From an uncultured Planctomycetota bacterium (lineage in GTDB: Bacteria; Planctomycetota; Phycisphaerae; UBA1845; Fen-1342): 64,000 bases of DNA. The notes below the pieces were generated by a model. The model did no database searches, had not been told where the DNA came from, and worked only from the letters and a program-made list of their open reading frames with translations. Each line of letters starts with the position of its first letter. Positions within the stretch are counted from its first letter, which is position 1. This document shows, in pieces, positions 1 to 7,470 of this stretch. Made by a program: the position numbers and the translations under genes. Where the stretch lies: NCBI GenBank assembly GCA_900696525.1, contig CAADGL010000009.1:1-64000 (forward strand). The letters are read 5' to 3'.

Positions 1-125
1 AGTGCCTCGCAGAAATGTGACGGTATCACGGATGGGTGGAGCGGGCATCTTGCCCGCTCGGGCGGGCTGGAAGCCCGCCCCACCCTGCATAGGGACAGGC
101 AGTTATTTGCGAGGCACTACACTAG
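1..125 (+). mobile_element. MITE-like element, copy 1 (left end cut by window)
   Basis: This is the same 132-bp element as at 59576-59707, in the opposite orientation; the first 7 bases fall outside the window. The two copies differ at two positions (11 and 15 here). The right terminal repeat GCGAGGCACTACACTAG is at 109-125. Inside are two adjacent perfect hairpins, GAGCGGGCA/TGCCCGCTC (about 39-59) and GGGCGGGCT/AGCCCGCCC (about 60-80). The element encodes no transposase, so it would need one in trans. It is open in the frame of the following pseudopilin gene, which creates a false N-terminal extension. Confidence 0.85.
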
Positions 126-184
126 CGACCCCGCCGGCCCGCCGCCGCGCACGCAGGCGGCGCCACCCGGATGGAGTATGCGCC

Positions 185-898
185 GTGTCCGCTCCGCCCG
201 CGAAACCCGCGACCCGCGCCATCCGCCCCGGCGGACGCGCGGGTTTCACCCTGATGGAGGTGCTGCTGGTCATCGCGCTGATCGCGCTGATCGCGGCGCT
301 GGCGTGGCCGGATTTCCGCGGGACGCTGTTGGGGGCGCAGCTCGACGAGTCCGCCGACCGCCTGCGCACCACGATCGCGATGGCCCGGGCCCAGGCCATG
401 ACCGAGGCCCGGCGTTATCGCCTGGTCTTCTTCGCCGACGGCACGGTGCGGCTCGACCGGCAGCGCGACCCGCTGCTGGCGCCGCACGAGTACCTGCGCG
501 TGCAGGAGGCCTGGACGGCGCAGGCCGTGCTGCTCGAGGGCGTGTGGGTCGCGGCGCTTCAGCCGCTGCCGCAGGGCCCGGCCCCGATCCTGGTGGAGGA
601 CGACGAGATCGAGTTCACGCAGTTCGACGAGGACCCGGCTCCGATCACGTCGTTCGATGTCCCGGTCGAGATCTACATCGAGCCGTCGGGCACCAGCGAC
701 TCGGCCCGCTGGGACCTCCGCGACACCAAGGGCCGCGGGCTGCGAATGACGCTGGACGGCCGGATCGGGCGCGTCGTCACCGAGCCGCTCGACCCGGTCG
801 ACCCGAGCCAGAGCGAGCGTCCGCCGCGGATGGCGGCGGCGGACAAGGACGCGGGCCTGGCCGATCCGAACAGCCGATTGGAGGAACGAATCCGATGA
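185..898 (+). CDS. gspH: Type II secretion minor pseudopilin, GspH/FimT-like
   Basis: The 237-residue product begins with a short basic leader followed by the type IV prepilin signature GFTLMEVLLVIALIAL. The glycine before Phe is the expected prepilin peptidase cut, and Glu+5 and the hydrophobic helix are present. The C-terminal part is a soluble pseudopilin domain. I chose the GTG at 185 because it is the only usable start between the mobile element (ending at 125) and the prepilin motif; the frame stays open back into the element, which is not credible coding sequence. GspH-type pseudopilins form part of the tip of the periplasmic pseudopilus. The stop overlaps the next start (ATGA at 895-898), so the genes are translationally coupled. 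The H assignment rests on gene order and the prepilin motif. Confidence 0.82.
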   Translation: MSAPPAKPATRAIRPGGRAGFTLMEVLLVIALIALIAALAWPDFRGTLLGAQLDESADRLRTTIAMARAQAMTEARRYRLVFFADGTVRLDRQRDPLLAPHEYLRVQEAWTAQAVLLEGVWVAALQPLPQGPAPILVEDDEIEFTQFDEDPAPITSFDVPVEIYIEPSGTSDSARWDLRDTKGRGLRMTLDGRIGRVVTEPLDPVDPSQSERPPRMAAADKDAGLADPNSRLEERIR

Positions 899-1872
899 AA
901 CGCCGCGCCGCGCTGCTGCTGGAGGTCGTCGTGGCTCTGACGATCATGGTGATGGCGCTGGGACTGCTGGCCGGCCAGCTCATCAACAGCATCCGCGCGA
1001 CGTCCGAGGCCGAAGTCGAGACCCGCGCCGCGCAGCTCACCGACCGGATGCTGTCGCTGCTCGAGCTGGACCCGAACGTGGCCGGCTCGCTGCTCGACAC
1101 GCTGGAGGCCGACGGCGACTTCGGCGAGGAGAACCCCGGCTGGTTCTGGCGCGTCGCGGTCTTGCCGCTGGAAGACGTGCCGGGGCTCGGCCAGGTGCGG
1201 CTGGACGTGCTGTTGCAGCGTAATCCGGACAAGCTCGATGACGTGGAAACGGCGGACGTGGTGCGCACCGTCGTCATGCTGAAGGCCGCGCCCGGGCGCA
1301 TCGACCTGGCCAGCGACTTCGGCGTCGATCCGAACCGGCTCGAAGAGCTCTCCGGCCAGATTCCGATTCCCGGGATCGACCTCAAGAACCTCGACCCGCA
1401 GGCGCTGGTCTCGATGACCCCCGAACAGTTGATGGAGCTGCTGCCGATGCTGCTGGCGATTCTCCAGCAGGTCGCGCCCGGAATGGCGGGGCAGCTCGGT
1501 GGACTCGGCGGCGGTCAGATTCCGAGCCCGGAGGATGTCGGCGGCCTGATCGGCGGCGGCGGCTTGCCCGGGATGCCGGGCTTGCCCGGCGGGGTCGGGC
1601 CGCCTGGCGGCATGCCTCCCGGGGCCTTTCCGCCCGGCATGGGGCAGCGCCCGGGTGGTGGTCCTGGACAGGGCGGCGGTGCAGGCGCCGGCGCCGGAGC
1701 GAGACGGGGCGGCGCGGGGCGTGATGGCGCGGGGGCCGATCTCGGAGGTTTCGGCGGAGGCGGCGGCCGGCAGCGGATCGGCGACCTGGATCGCAATCGC
1801 GGACCGCGGCGCGGCGGCGGCGGGGGAGGCGGGGGCGGCGCACCGCGTGGCGGCGGGGGAGGCGGGTCGTGA
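895..1872 (+). CDS. gspI: Type II secretion minor pseudopilin, GspI-like, with Gly-rich tail
   Basis: A 325-residue product with an N-terminal prepilin helix (LLLEVVVALTIMVMALGLLA), including the conserved Glu. GspI is a minor pseudopilin that nucleates the pseudopilus tip with J and K. A GGAGG ribosome site lies just upstream of the ATG at 895. Typical GspI proteins are about 120-130 residues. Here the conserved part is followed by a long low-complexity region, from roughly residue 195 to the end, rich in Gly, Pro and Met and finishing in runs of glycine. The tail is probably disordered. The gene overlaps its neighbours on both sides (ATGA and GTGA). Identification is by motif and position between the H- and J-like genes. 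Confidence 0.8.
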   Translation: MKRRAALLLEVVVALTIMVMALGLLAGQLINSIRATSEAEVETRAAQLTDRMLSLLELDPNVAGSLLDTLEADGDFGEENPGWFWRVAVLPLEDVPGLGQVRLDVLLQRNPDKLDDVETADVVRTVVMLKAAPGRIDLASDFGVDPNRLEELSGQIPIPGIDLKNLDPQALVSMTPEQLMELLPMLLAILQQVAPGMAGQLGGLGGGQIPSPEDVGGLIGGGGLPGMPGLPGGVGPPGGMPPGAFPPGMGQRPGGGPGQGGGAGAGAGARRGGAGRDGAGADLGGFGGGGGRQRIGDLDRNRGPRRGGGGGGGGGAPRGGGGGGS

Positions 1873-2696
1873 GCGGGGGTCGTGTAAAGCGCGGGATGAC
1901 GCTGGTGGAGCTGCTGATCGCAATCGCGTTGATCGCGATGCTGATGGCGGCGTTGACCGGCTTCTACTGGCAGGCGGGGCAGGTGCGATCGCAGACGTCG
2001 CAGCGCGTCGCACGGACGCAGATCGCGCGCAACGTGCTGACGCGAATCGCGGAGGAGCTGCGGAACTGCGTAGGCTTCGACCAGGTCGGGTTTCCCGTGG
2101 AGCAGCGGCTCGTGGGCGACCGGCGCTCGATCACCTTCCTGACGACGCAACTGCCGGGCCAGCACCAGTACGAATTCCTGCGCGAGTCCGAGCAGCCTCC
2201 CGCCGCCCAGCACGACCTGACGCTCGTCTCGTACCGGCTTTGGGTCGATGACCGGCAGCGTGACGACAAGGGCGACCCGCTCGTGGGCGGGATCATCCGC
2301 ACGGAGAAGAAGACGCTGAACCAGTTCCTGGTCGAGGAGGACGACCCGCTCCAGCAGCGCAACGACCTGTGGTCGAGCGAGCTCGGCTACCTCGAGTTCC
2401 GCTACTTCGACGGATACGAGTGGGACACGAAGTGGGAGGTCACGCAGGGCAACTCGCTGCCCCAGCTCGTCATGGTCACGGTCGGCTTCGGAAAACTGAG
2501 CATGGACGAGTACGAAGACGTCGACCTCCAGGAATTCCCGATCGAAGACTACCCGCTCGGCCCGGGGCTCGAATTCGCCGACCGTCACAGCATCATCGTC
2601 AGGCTGCCGGCGGCGGACAAATTCTTCGGTAGCCGGGTGCAGCGCGTCGGCCAGCAGATGAGCGAGCAGCTCGGCGTGGGAGGCCAGGGGTTCTGA
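1869..2696 (+). CDS. gspJ: Type II secretion minor pseudopilin, GspJ-like
   Basis: A 275-residue product starting at a GTG that overlaps the preceding stop. The prepilin motif GMTLVELLIAIALIAMLMAA sits at about residues 9-28 with the Gly cut site and Glu+5. The soluble domain after it has the size expected for GspJ, which forms the I-J-K tip complex. It is preceded by a GspI-like gene and followed by a GspK-like gene with a TGATG overlap, as in canonical gsp operons. Confidence 0.82.
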   Translation: MSGGRVKRGMTLVELLIAIALIAMLMAALTGFYWQAGQVRSQTSQRVARTQIARNVLTRIAEELRNCVGFDQVGFPVEQRLVGDRRSITFLTTQLPGQHQYEFLRESEQPPAAQHDLTLVSYRLWVDDRQRDDKGDPLVGGIIRTEKKTLNQFLVEEDDPLQQRNDLWSSELGYLEFRYFDGYEWDTKWEVTQGNSLPQLVMVTVGFGKLSMDEYEDVDLQEFPIEDYPLGPGLEFADRHSIIVRLPAADKFFGSRVQRVGQQMSEQLGVGGQGF

Positions 2697-4441
2697 TGCG
2701 GGCAGGGCGACCCGGCAGCGGCGGATCGGACGGGCGCCGGGCGGCGCACGGCGTGGCCGCGCGCCGCGGGCTCGTGCTCGCGGTGGTGCTGGTGATCATC
2801 AGCCTGCTGGCGCTGACGCTGGCGAGCTTCGTCTTCTTCGTGCAGGCCGAGCGCGCCGGGACGAACGCCTACGCCCTCGACCAGCAGGCCCGGCTGACAG
2901 CGGATTCCGGCTTCGAGGAACTGGTGGCGATCCTGCGGACCGAGCGGCACAACGCCGCCGTCTGGTTCAACAACCCCGAGCGTTTCCGGCATGCGCTGGT
3001 CTGGGCCGAGAGCTACGACCGCCAGTCGGACCCGGTGCGCAGGATGGGCTCGCGCAAGGAGCTGCTGGCCGAGGCGAATCCCGTGCCCGCGTGGCGCTAC
3101 AGTGTCGTCGCCGCGCAGTGGGACGGGCCGCGCGACACCATCCGCTACGGCATCACGCCCGAGTCGGCGCTGCTGAATCTGAACGTCGCCAGCGAGGACC
3201 AGATCAGGCGGCTGCTGACGCCGCTGCTGCTCGACCTCGGCGTGGAGAACGCCGAAGACCTGGTGAATTCGCTGCTGGACTGGCGCGACGGCGACGACCA
3301 GGCCCGCCCGGGCGGCGCGGAGAACGAGTACTACAACGCGCTCAGCCCGCCGTACAAATGCAAGTCCGCGCCATTCGACAGCGTCGAGGAGCTGCTGCTG
3401 GTGAAGGGCTTCTCGGCCGCGATCCTGTATGGCGAAGACGTCAACCGCAACGGCATCCTCGACCTCAACGAGGACGACGCGGACGGCAGCTTCCCCTACT
3501 ACGACAACGCCGACGGCATCCTGAACTACGGCATCGCGCCATTCCTGACCGTCCACAGCCGGGAGTGGGACCAGGCGCTCGACAACAAGCCGCGCATCAA
3601 CCTCAACGCCGACGCCGGCGTCGTCGCGGCGCAGATCGCCGAGCAGTTCCAGGCCGGTGAGCTCTCCGACGCGACCATCGCCTTCATCAACGGCCTCAAG
3701 CAGCAGGAGTTCAACTTCGGCCAGCTCCGCAGCCCCGCGGACCTCTACGTCGCCGAGGAAGTGCTCGGCGGCCCCGGGCAGTCGGCGCAGAGCCAGGACG
3801 GCCCGCCGAGCTCGTCGGGCCCGCCGCGCCGTCCCGGACGACGCACGTTCGACGATGGCGAGAGCGCGCCGCCGCCGGAGAGCATTCCCGGGCTGAGCTC
3901 GCCCCTGGGCGCGCCGTCGGCGGCGGCCGGCGAGGATGACGATGGCGGCGGCGGCGGGCCGATTCCGCCGGCGCTGCAAGGCAGCCCGGTGACGCTCGAG
4001 GAGCTGCCGTACCTGATGGACCGGTTCAGCGTGCGGCGCTCGCAGCAGGCGACGGCGCCGCTGGTCGGCCTGATCAACATCAACGCCGCCCCGCAGCGCG
4101 TTCTGGAGCTGGTCCCGGGGATGACGCCAGACGCGGCGGCGGCGATCGTGGCGAAGCGGCGGGAGCTGGACGCGGAGGCGCTGCGGACGACGGCGTGGCC
4201 GCTGACGAGCGGGGCCGTGGACGTTCAGACGTACAAGGCGATTGCGCGGTCGATCACGACGAAGTCGCAGCAGTTCCGGGTGGAGATCGTGAGCTACGCG
4301 GATCATCTGAAGATCATGCGGCGTTATGAGTGGGTGATCGAGATGGTAGGGCAGCTGCCGCAGGTGAAATACCGGCGCGACCTGAGCGGGCTGGGGCCGG
4401 CGTGGCCGGTGGACGACGACACGCTGGTCGTGGTGCGCTGA
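2696..4441 (+). CDS. gspK: Type II secretion tip protein, GspK-like
   Basis: A 581-residue product with a basic start and one hydrophobic helix (LVLAVVLVIISLLALTLASF, about residues 25-44). As usual in GspK, the helix lacks the conserved Glu+5. The large periplasmic region follows. A helix-hairpin-helix-like segment (about residues 460-482, INAAPQRVLELVPGMTPD...) matches the SAM-like fold of GspK. A Pro/Ser/Gly-rich linker at about 365-425 looks like an insertion. GspK caps the pseudopilus with I and J. The start overlaps the gspJ stop (TGATG). Confidence 0.8.
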   Translation: MRAGRPGSGGSDGRRAAHGVAARRGLVLAVVLVIISLLALTLASFVFFVQAERAGTNAYALDQQARLTADSGFEELVAILRTERHNAAVWFNNPERFRHALVWAESYDRQSDPVRRMGSRKELLAEANPVPAWRYSVVAAQWDGPRDTIRYGITPESALLNLNVASEDQIRRLLTPLLLDLGVENAEDLVNSLLDWRDGDDQARPGGAENEYYNALSPPYKCKSAPFDSVEELLLVKGFSAAILYGEDVNRNGILDLNEDDADGSFPYYDNADGILNYGIAPFLTVHSREWDQALDNKPRINLNADAGVVAAQIAEQFQAGELSDATIAFINGLKQQEFNFGQLRSPADLYVAEEVLGGPGQSAQSQDGPPSSSGPPRRPGRRTFDDGESAPPPESIPGLSSPLGAPSAAAGEDDDGGGGGPIPPALQGSPVTLEELPYLMDRFSVRRSQQATAPLVGLININAAPQRVLELVPGMTPDAAAAIVAKRRELDAEALRTTAWPLTSGAVDVQTYKAIARSITTKSQQFRVEIVSYADHLKIMRRYEWVIEMVGQLPQVKYRRDLSGLGPAWPVDDDTLVVVR

Positions 4442-4510
4442 GGGCGTCCGGCGTGCTGATATGGCGGTGAAGTCTCGCGGGGGCGTCCGGGTTACGGGAT
4501 GAGGTGACGC

Positions 4511-6145
4511 TTGGCTTCGTGGGGTCTGTCGAGAAAAGTGCTGTGTCTCGATTGGGACAAGCGCAGTCTGCGCGCGCTCGTGGCCAGGGTCGGCGGCGGC
4601 CGGCTGAAGGTGGAAGACGCGCACTCGTTCCGCATCCCGGTCGGGACGGACGTCGACGACCCGGCGTCGTTCGGGCCGTACATCGCGCGCTGCCTGGCTG
4701 ACAAGGGGCTCGGGCGCGGCGCGCGCGTCACGCTGGACGTCCCGCGCGACCGGGCCGTCATCAACCGCCTCACGCTGCCGCCGACGCCGCTGAACGAGCT
4801 GCCGGCGGCGGTGCGATTCCAGGCGATGAAGGAGCTGCCGTTCCCGCTGGACGAGGCGGAGGTGGACTACGTCGTGCTGGAGCGCGGGGCGGGCAGCACG
4901 GCGACCGGCGTGCTGCTGGCGGGCGTGCGCAACGACGTGCTGGAGCGGCTGAAGGCGACGTGCCGCGCAGCGGGGCTGACGCTGGCGCGGGTCGGGCTGC
5001 GGCCGTATGCGAACCTGCTGGTGATCAAGAGCCAGCCGGCGCTTGCGGCCAGGCACGTGCTGTTCGTCGACGTCGGCGCGACCATGACCGAGATCAACGT
5101 GTTCCGCGCCGGCGTGCTGGCGTTCTCGCGGTCGGCGGGCGTGTCGGTGCCGTTCGTCGGGGGCGAGCTGGCCAGCGACGACAGCCGCGTCTCGTCGAAG
5201 GCCGAGCTGACGGCGCAGGAGCGCTCCGAGCAGCTCACCGCCACCGCCCTCGACGAGCTGATGGTCGAGATCACCCGCACGATCCAGGGCTATCGCGGCA
5301 TCGAGCCCAGCAGCCAGATCGACACGATCGTCATCGCCGGCGGCACGGGAATCGAGCCGGTGCTGGCGCCGGCGGTCGAGCAGCGCTTCGGCCTGCCGAC
5401 CGAGCTGTTCGACGCCTCGGGGCTCGGCCTGCCGCCTTCGGAGAAGGTGAAGCTGCGCTCGTTCACCGCGGTGCTGGGGTTGGCGTGCAGCCTCAGCCGC
5501 GACGGCCGGCTGGAGCTCGACTTCCTCAATCCCAAGCGGCCTGTGCCGAAGGGCCAGTCGCTGAAACGCCGGCTGCGCCTGGGCGGGCTGGCGGCCGCGG
5601 TGCTGCTGCTGGCGGCGGCGGCGTGGGTGTTCAGCGAGTTCAGGCGGCTGGACAGGCAGATCGCGGCGTTGGAGAAGGAGGCCGGGGCGCGCGACGGGTC
5701 GCTGACGCGGGTCGTTGGCGAGATCGTCGACCTGGACATCAAGGGCGCCGAGGCCGAGCGCTGGATGGACGAAGCGGCCGCCGTGGTCTGGCTCGATCAC
5801 CTGCTGACGCTGACCGACGCCGCCGTGGACCCGGGCAAGCGCATGCTCGTGGGCGACCTGGAGTTCAACGCCAAGACGGCGACGCTGCGGATGAAGGTTT
5901 CGGCGGCGTCGCTGGACATCGTGAGCATGTTCGTGCAGCAGCTCAACAACACGGAGATTGACGGCAAGCCGCTCTACCGTGCCGGGGCAGGCATCTGGCA
6001 GGATGAGAAGGCGGCGATCGAAGGCGGGTTCAAGGGCCGCGTCGACGTAACCGTGCAACTGCTCGGGCTGGCGGAGTTCCGCGACCCCGCGCGGCAGAAG
6101 GCGATCGAGCTGAAGCACAAGCAAATGCGCCAGATCGGCGCCTGA
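4511..6145 (+). CDS. GspL/PilM-like inner-membrane assembly protein (PilM-PilN fusion architecture)
   Basis: A 544-residue product. Residues 1-345 form an actin-like PilM/GspL cytoplasmic domain with a phosphate-loop-like VDVGATMTEINVF and an adenosine-site-like IVIAGGTGIEP. A single transmembrane helix follows (about residues 357-376), then a short coiled coil and a PilN-like periplasmic domain. This is the architecture of GspL, which links the secretion ATPase to the pseudopilus platform. The start is a TTG preceded by GAGGTGA; no better start precedes the conserved LCLDWDKRS segment. It lies 69 nt after gspK and 41 nt before the GspM/PilO-like gene, in one transcription unit. Confidence 0.78.
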   Translation: MASWGLSRKVLCLDWDKRSLRALVARVGGGRLKVEDAHSFRIPVGTDVDDPASFGPYIARCLADKGLGRGARVTLDVPRDRAVINRLTLPPTPLNELPAAVRFQAMKELPFPLDEAEVDYVVLERGAGSTATGVLLAGVRNDVLERLKATCRAAGLTLARVGLRPYANLLVIKSQPALAARHVLFVDVGATMTEINVFRAGVLAFSRSAGVSVPFVGGELASDDSRVSSKAELTAQERSEQLTATALDELMVEITRTIQGYRGIEPSSQIDTIVIAGGTGIEPVLAPAVEQRFGLPTELFDASGLGLPPSEKVKLRSFTAVLGLACSLSRDGRLELDFLNPKRPVPKGQSLKRRLRLGGLAAAVLLLAAAAWVFSEFRRLDRQIAALEKEAGARDGSLTRVVGEIVDLDIKGAEAERWMDEAAAVVWLDHLLTLTDAAVDPGKRMLVGDLEFNAKTATLRMKVSAASLDIVSMFVQQLNNTEIDGKPLYRAGAGIWQDEKAAIEGGFKGRVDVTVQLLGLAEFRDPARQKAIELKHKQMRQIGA

Positions 6146-6186
6146 CGGGGGCGGCCGCGCGGACGCGGCCCGGAGAACGAGCACCC

Positions 6187-7407
6187 ATGACGCAACGCGA
6201 ACGGTTCCTGTCGATCCTGATGGCGGCGGCGTTTGTCATCGTCGGCGGGTACACCGCGATTTCCACGCAGATCATCCGCCCGATGCAGGAGCGCCACACG
6301 CGCATCGACCGGCTGACGAAGGTGCGCGACGACCTGCTGCGGCAGGCGCGGCACCTGCAGACGGCCCGCGCCAACTGGCAGGAGCGCACCGGCCGGACGC
6401 TCAGCGCCGACTGGCGCGAGGCGCAGCGCGTCTTCTACGACGACCTGCACGCGCTCGGCCGGGCCGCCGGCCTCACCGACCTGCGCCTGAATCCGCGCCA
6501 GCCGCGAGTCGAGCGCAAGGGCGACCGTGTCGATTTCTCGGAGTTGACGGTCGCCATCGACGCCCGCGGCACGCTCGCCCAGCTTACGGATTTCCTCCAG
6601 CGCTTCTACCGCCGACCCTACTATGCGCGCATCGATTCGCTCCGCCTCATACCCGCGCCCGAGCACCTTCAGCAGGCCCAGCCCCGTCCCGCCGCCTCTC
6701 GCACGCCGCCGCGCAACAACCGGCGGCCCGGCGAGCGGGCGCCGGCCTCCGGGGGAGGAGGCGCGAGCCCCGCGCGCAGCGCGGACGATTCGGACCTCGT
6801 GCTGACGGTGACGCTGGAGCTGACGACGCTCGTGCTGCCGCAGGTGGCGACGGCGCCGTCGAAGCCTCTTGATCCGAACGTGCTGCACGACGAGCAGGCG
6901 CTGGCCCTGGCCGACCCTGGCCGGCTGGCCAGCACGCCGGCAGACTACGACCGCATCCCCGAGGTCAACATCTTCAAGCTGTATCGCGAGCCGCCGCCGG
7001 TGGTCGTCACGCCGGATCCGCCGCCGCCGGTCGCCCGGGCGCCGGATACGCCGAAGCCGCCGCCGGGGCCGCCGCCGATACCGTGGGGCGAATTCGTGCT
7101 CATCGGGACGCGCTCGCTGGACGGTGAAGCGGTGGTGGATGTCCGCGACCCGCGCGCCGCGTCGGGGCCGGCGACGCCGTACGTGCTGAACGCGGAGATT
7201 CACGACGGGACGATCGTGCTGATCCATCCGATCGGGATGGTGGTGCGGGTGTGGAACGCAGACGGCAGCGGGACGGACTGGGTGTACAAGCTGGGGAAGC
7301 CGTTCAGCGCGCGGGAAGTGCTCGATCCGGAGCTTCACCCGGAACTGTACCACGAGGTGCAGATCGCGCTCGCCCCGCCCGCCCCGCCGCCGACGGTCGA
7401 CCGGTGA
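6187..7407 (+). CDS. GspM/PilO-like assembly protein with Pro-rich linker and C-terminal beta domain
   Basis: A 406-residue product with one N-terminal transmembrane segment (about residues 10-28), a coiled coil and a PilO-like ferredoxin-fold domain to about residue 160. A disordered Arg/Pro/Gly-rich stretch follows (about 160-200). A second Pro-rich linker (about 270-300) leads to a small C-terminal beta-rich domain that resembles the PilP/GspC homology region in position and size. PilO/GspM proteins pair with the GspL/PilN partner encoded just upstream. Fusion with a GspC/PilP-like part is an inference. The secretin, ATPase, platform and major pseudopilin genes are not in the window. Confidence 0.65.
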   Translation: MTQRERFLSILMAAAFVIVGGYTAISTQIIRPMQERHTRIDRLTKVRDDLLRQARHLQTARANWQERTGRTLSADWREAQRVFYDDLHALGRAAGLTDLRLNPRQPRVERKGDRVDFSELTVAIDARGTLAQLTDFLQRFYRRPYYARIDSLRLIPAPEHLQQAQPRPAASRTPPRNNRRPGERAPASGGGGASPARSADDSDLVLTVTLELTTLVLPQVATAPSKPLDPNVLHDEQALALADPGRLASTPADYDRIPEVNIFKLYREPPPVVVTPDPPPPVARAPDTPKPPPGPPPIPWGEFVLIGTRSLDGEAVVDVRDPRAASGPATPYVLNAEIHDGTIVLIHPIGMVVRVWNADGSGTDWVYKLGKPFSAREVLDPELHPELYHEVQIALAPPAPPPTVDR

Positions 7408-7470
7408 AGCCGCGGGTCAGCCGCGGCGAGGCGAAGCGAGGCATCCATCTTCGGACCGCAGGCCGGCCGG

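Noticed and set aside
2-184. N-terminal extension of the GspH-like protein through the first 184 bases
   Set aside because: This stretch is the MITE-like element; the same peptide is encoded by its other copy at 59576-59707, so it is repeat read-through.
2585-6184. Open frame of 1199 codons on the minus strand
   Set aside because: It is antisense to the gspK and GspL-like genes. Its composition (Arg, His, Gln, Leu, Pro) is typical of reverse frames in GC-rich coding DNA and shows no domain.
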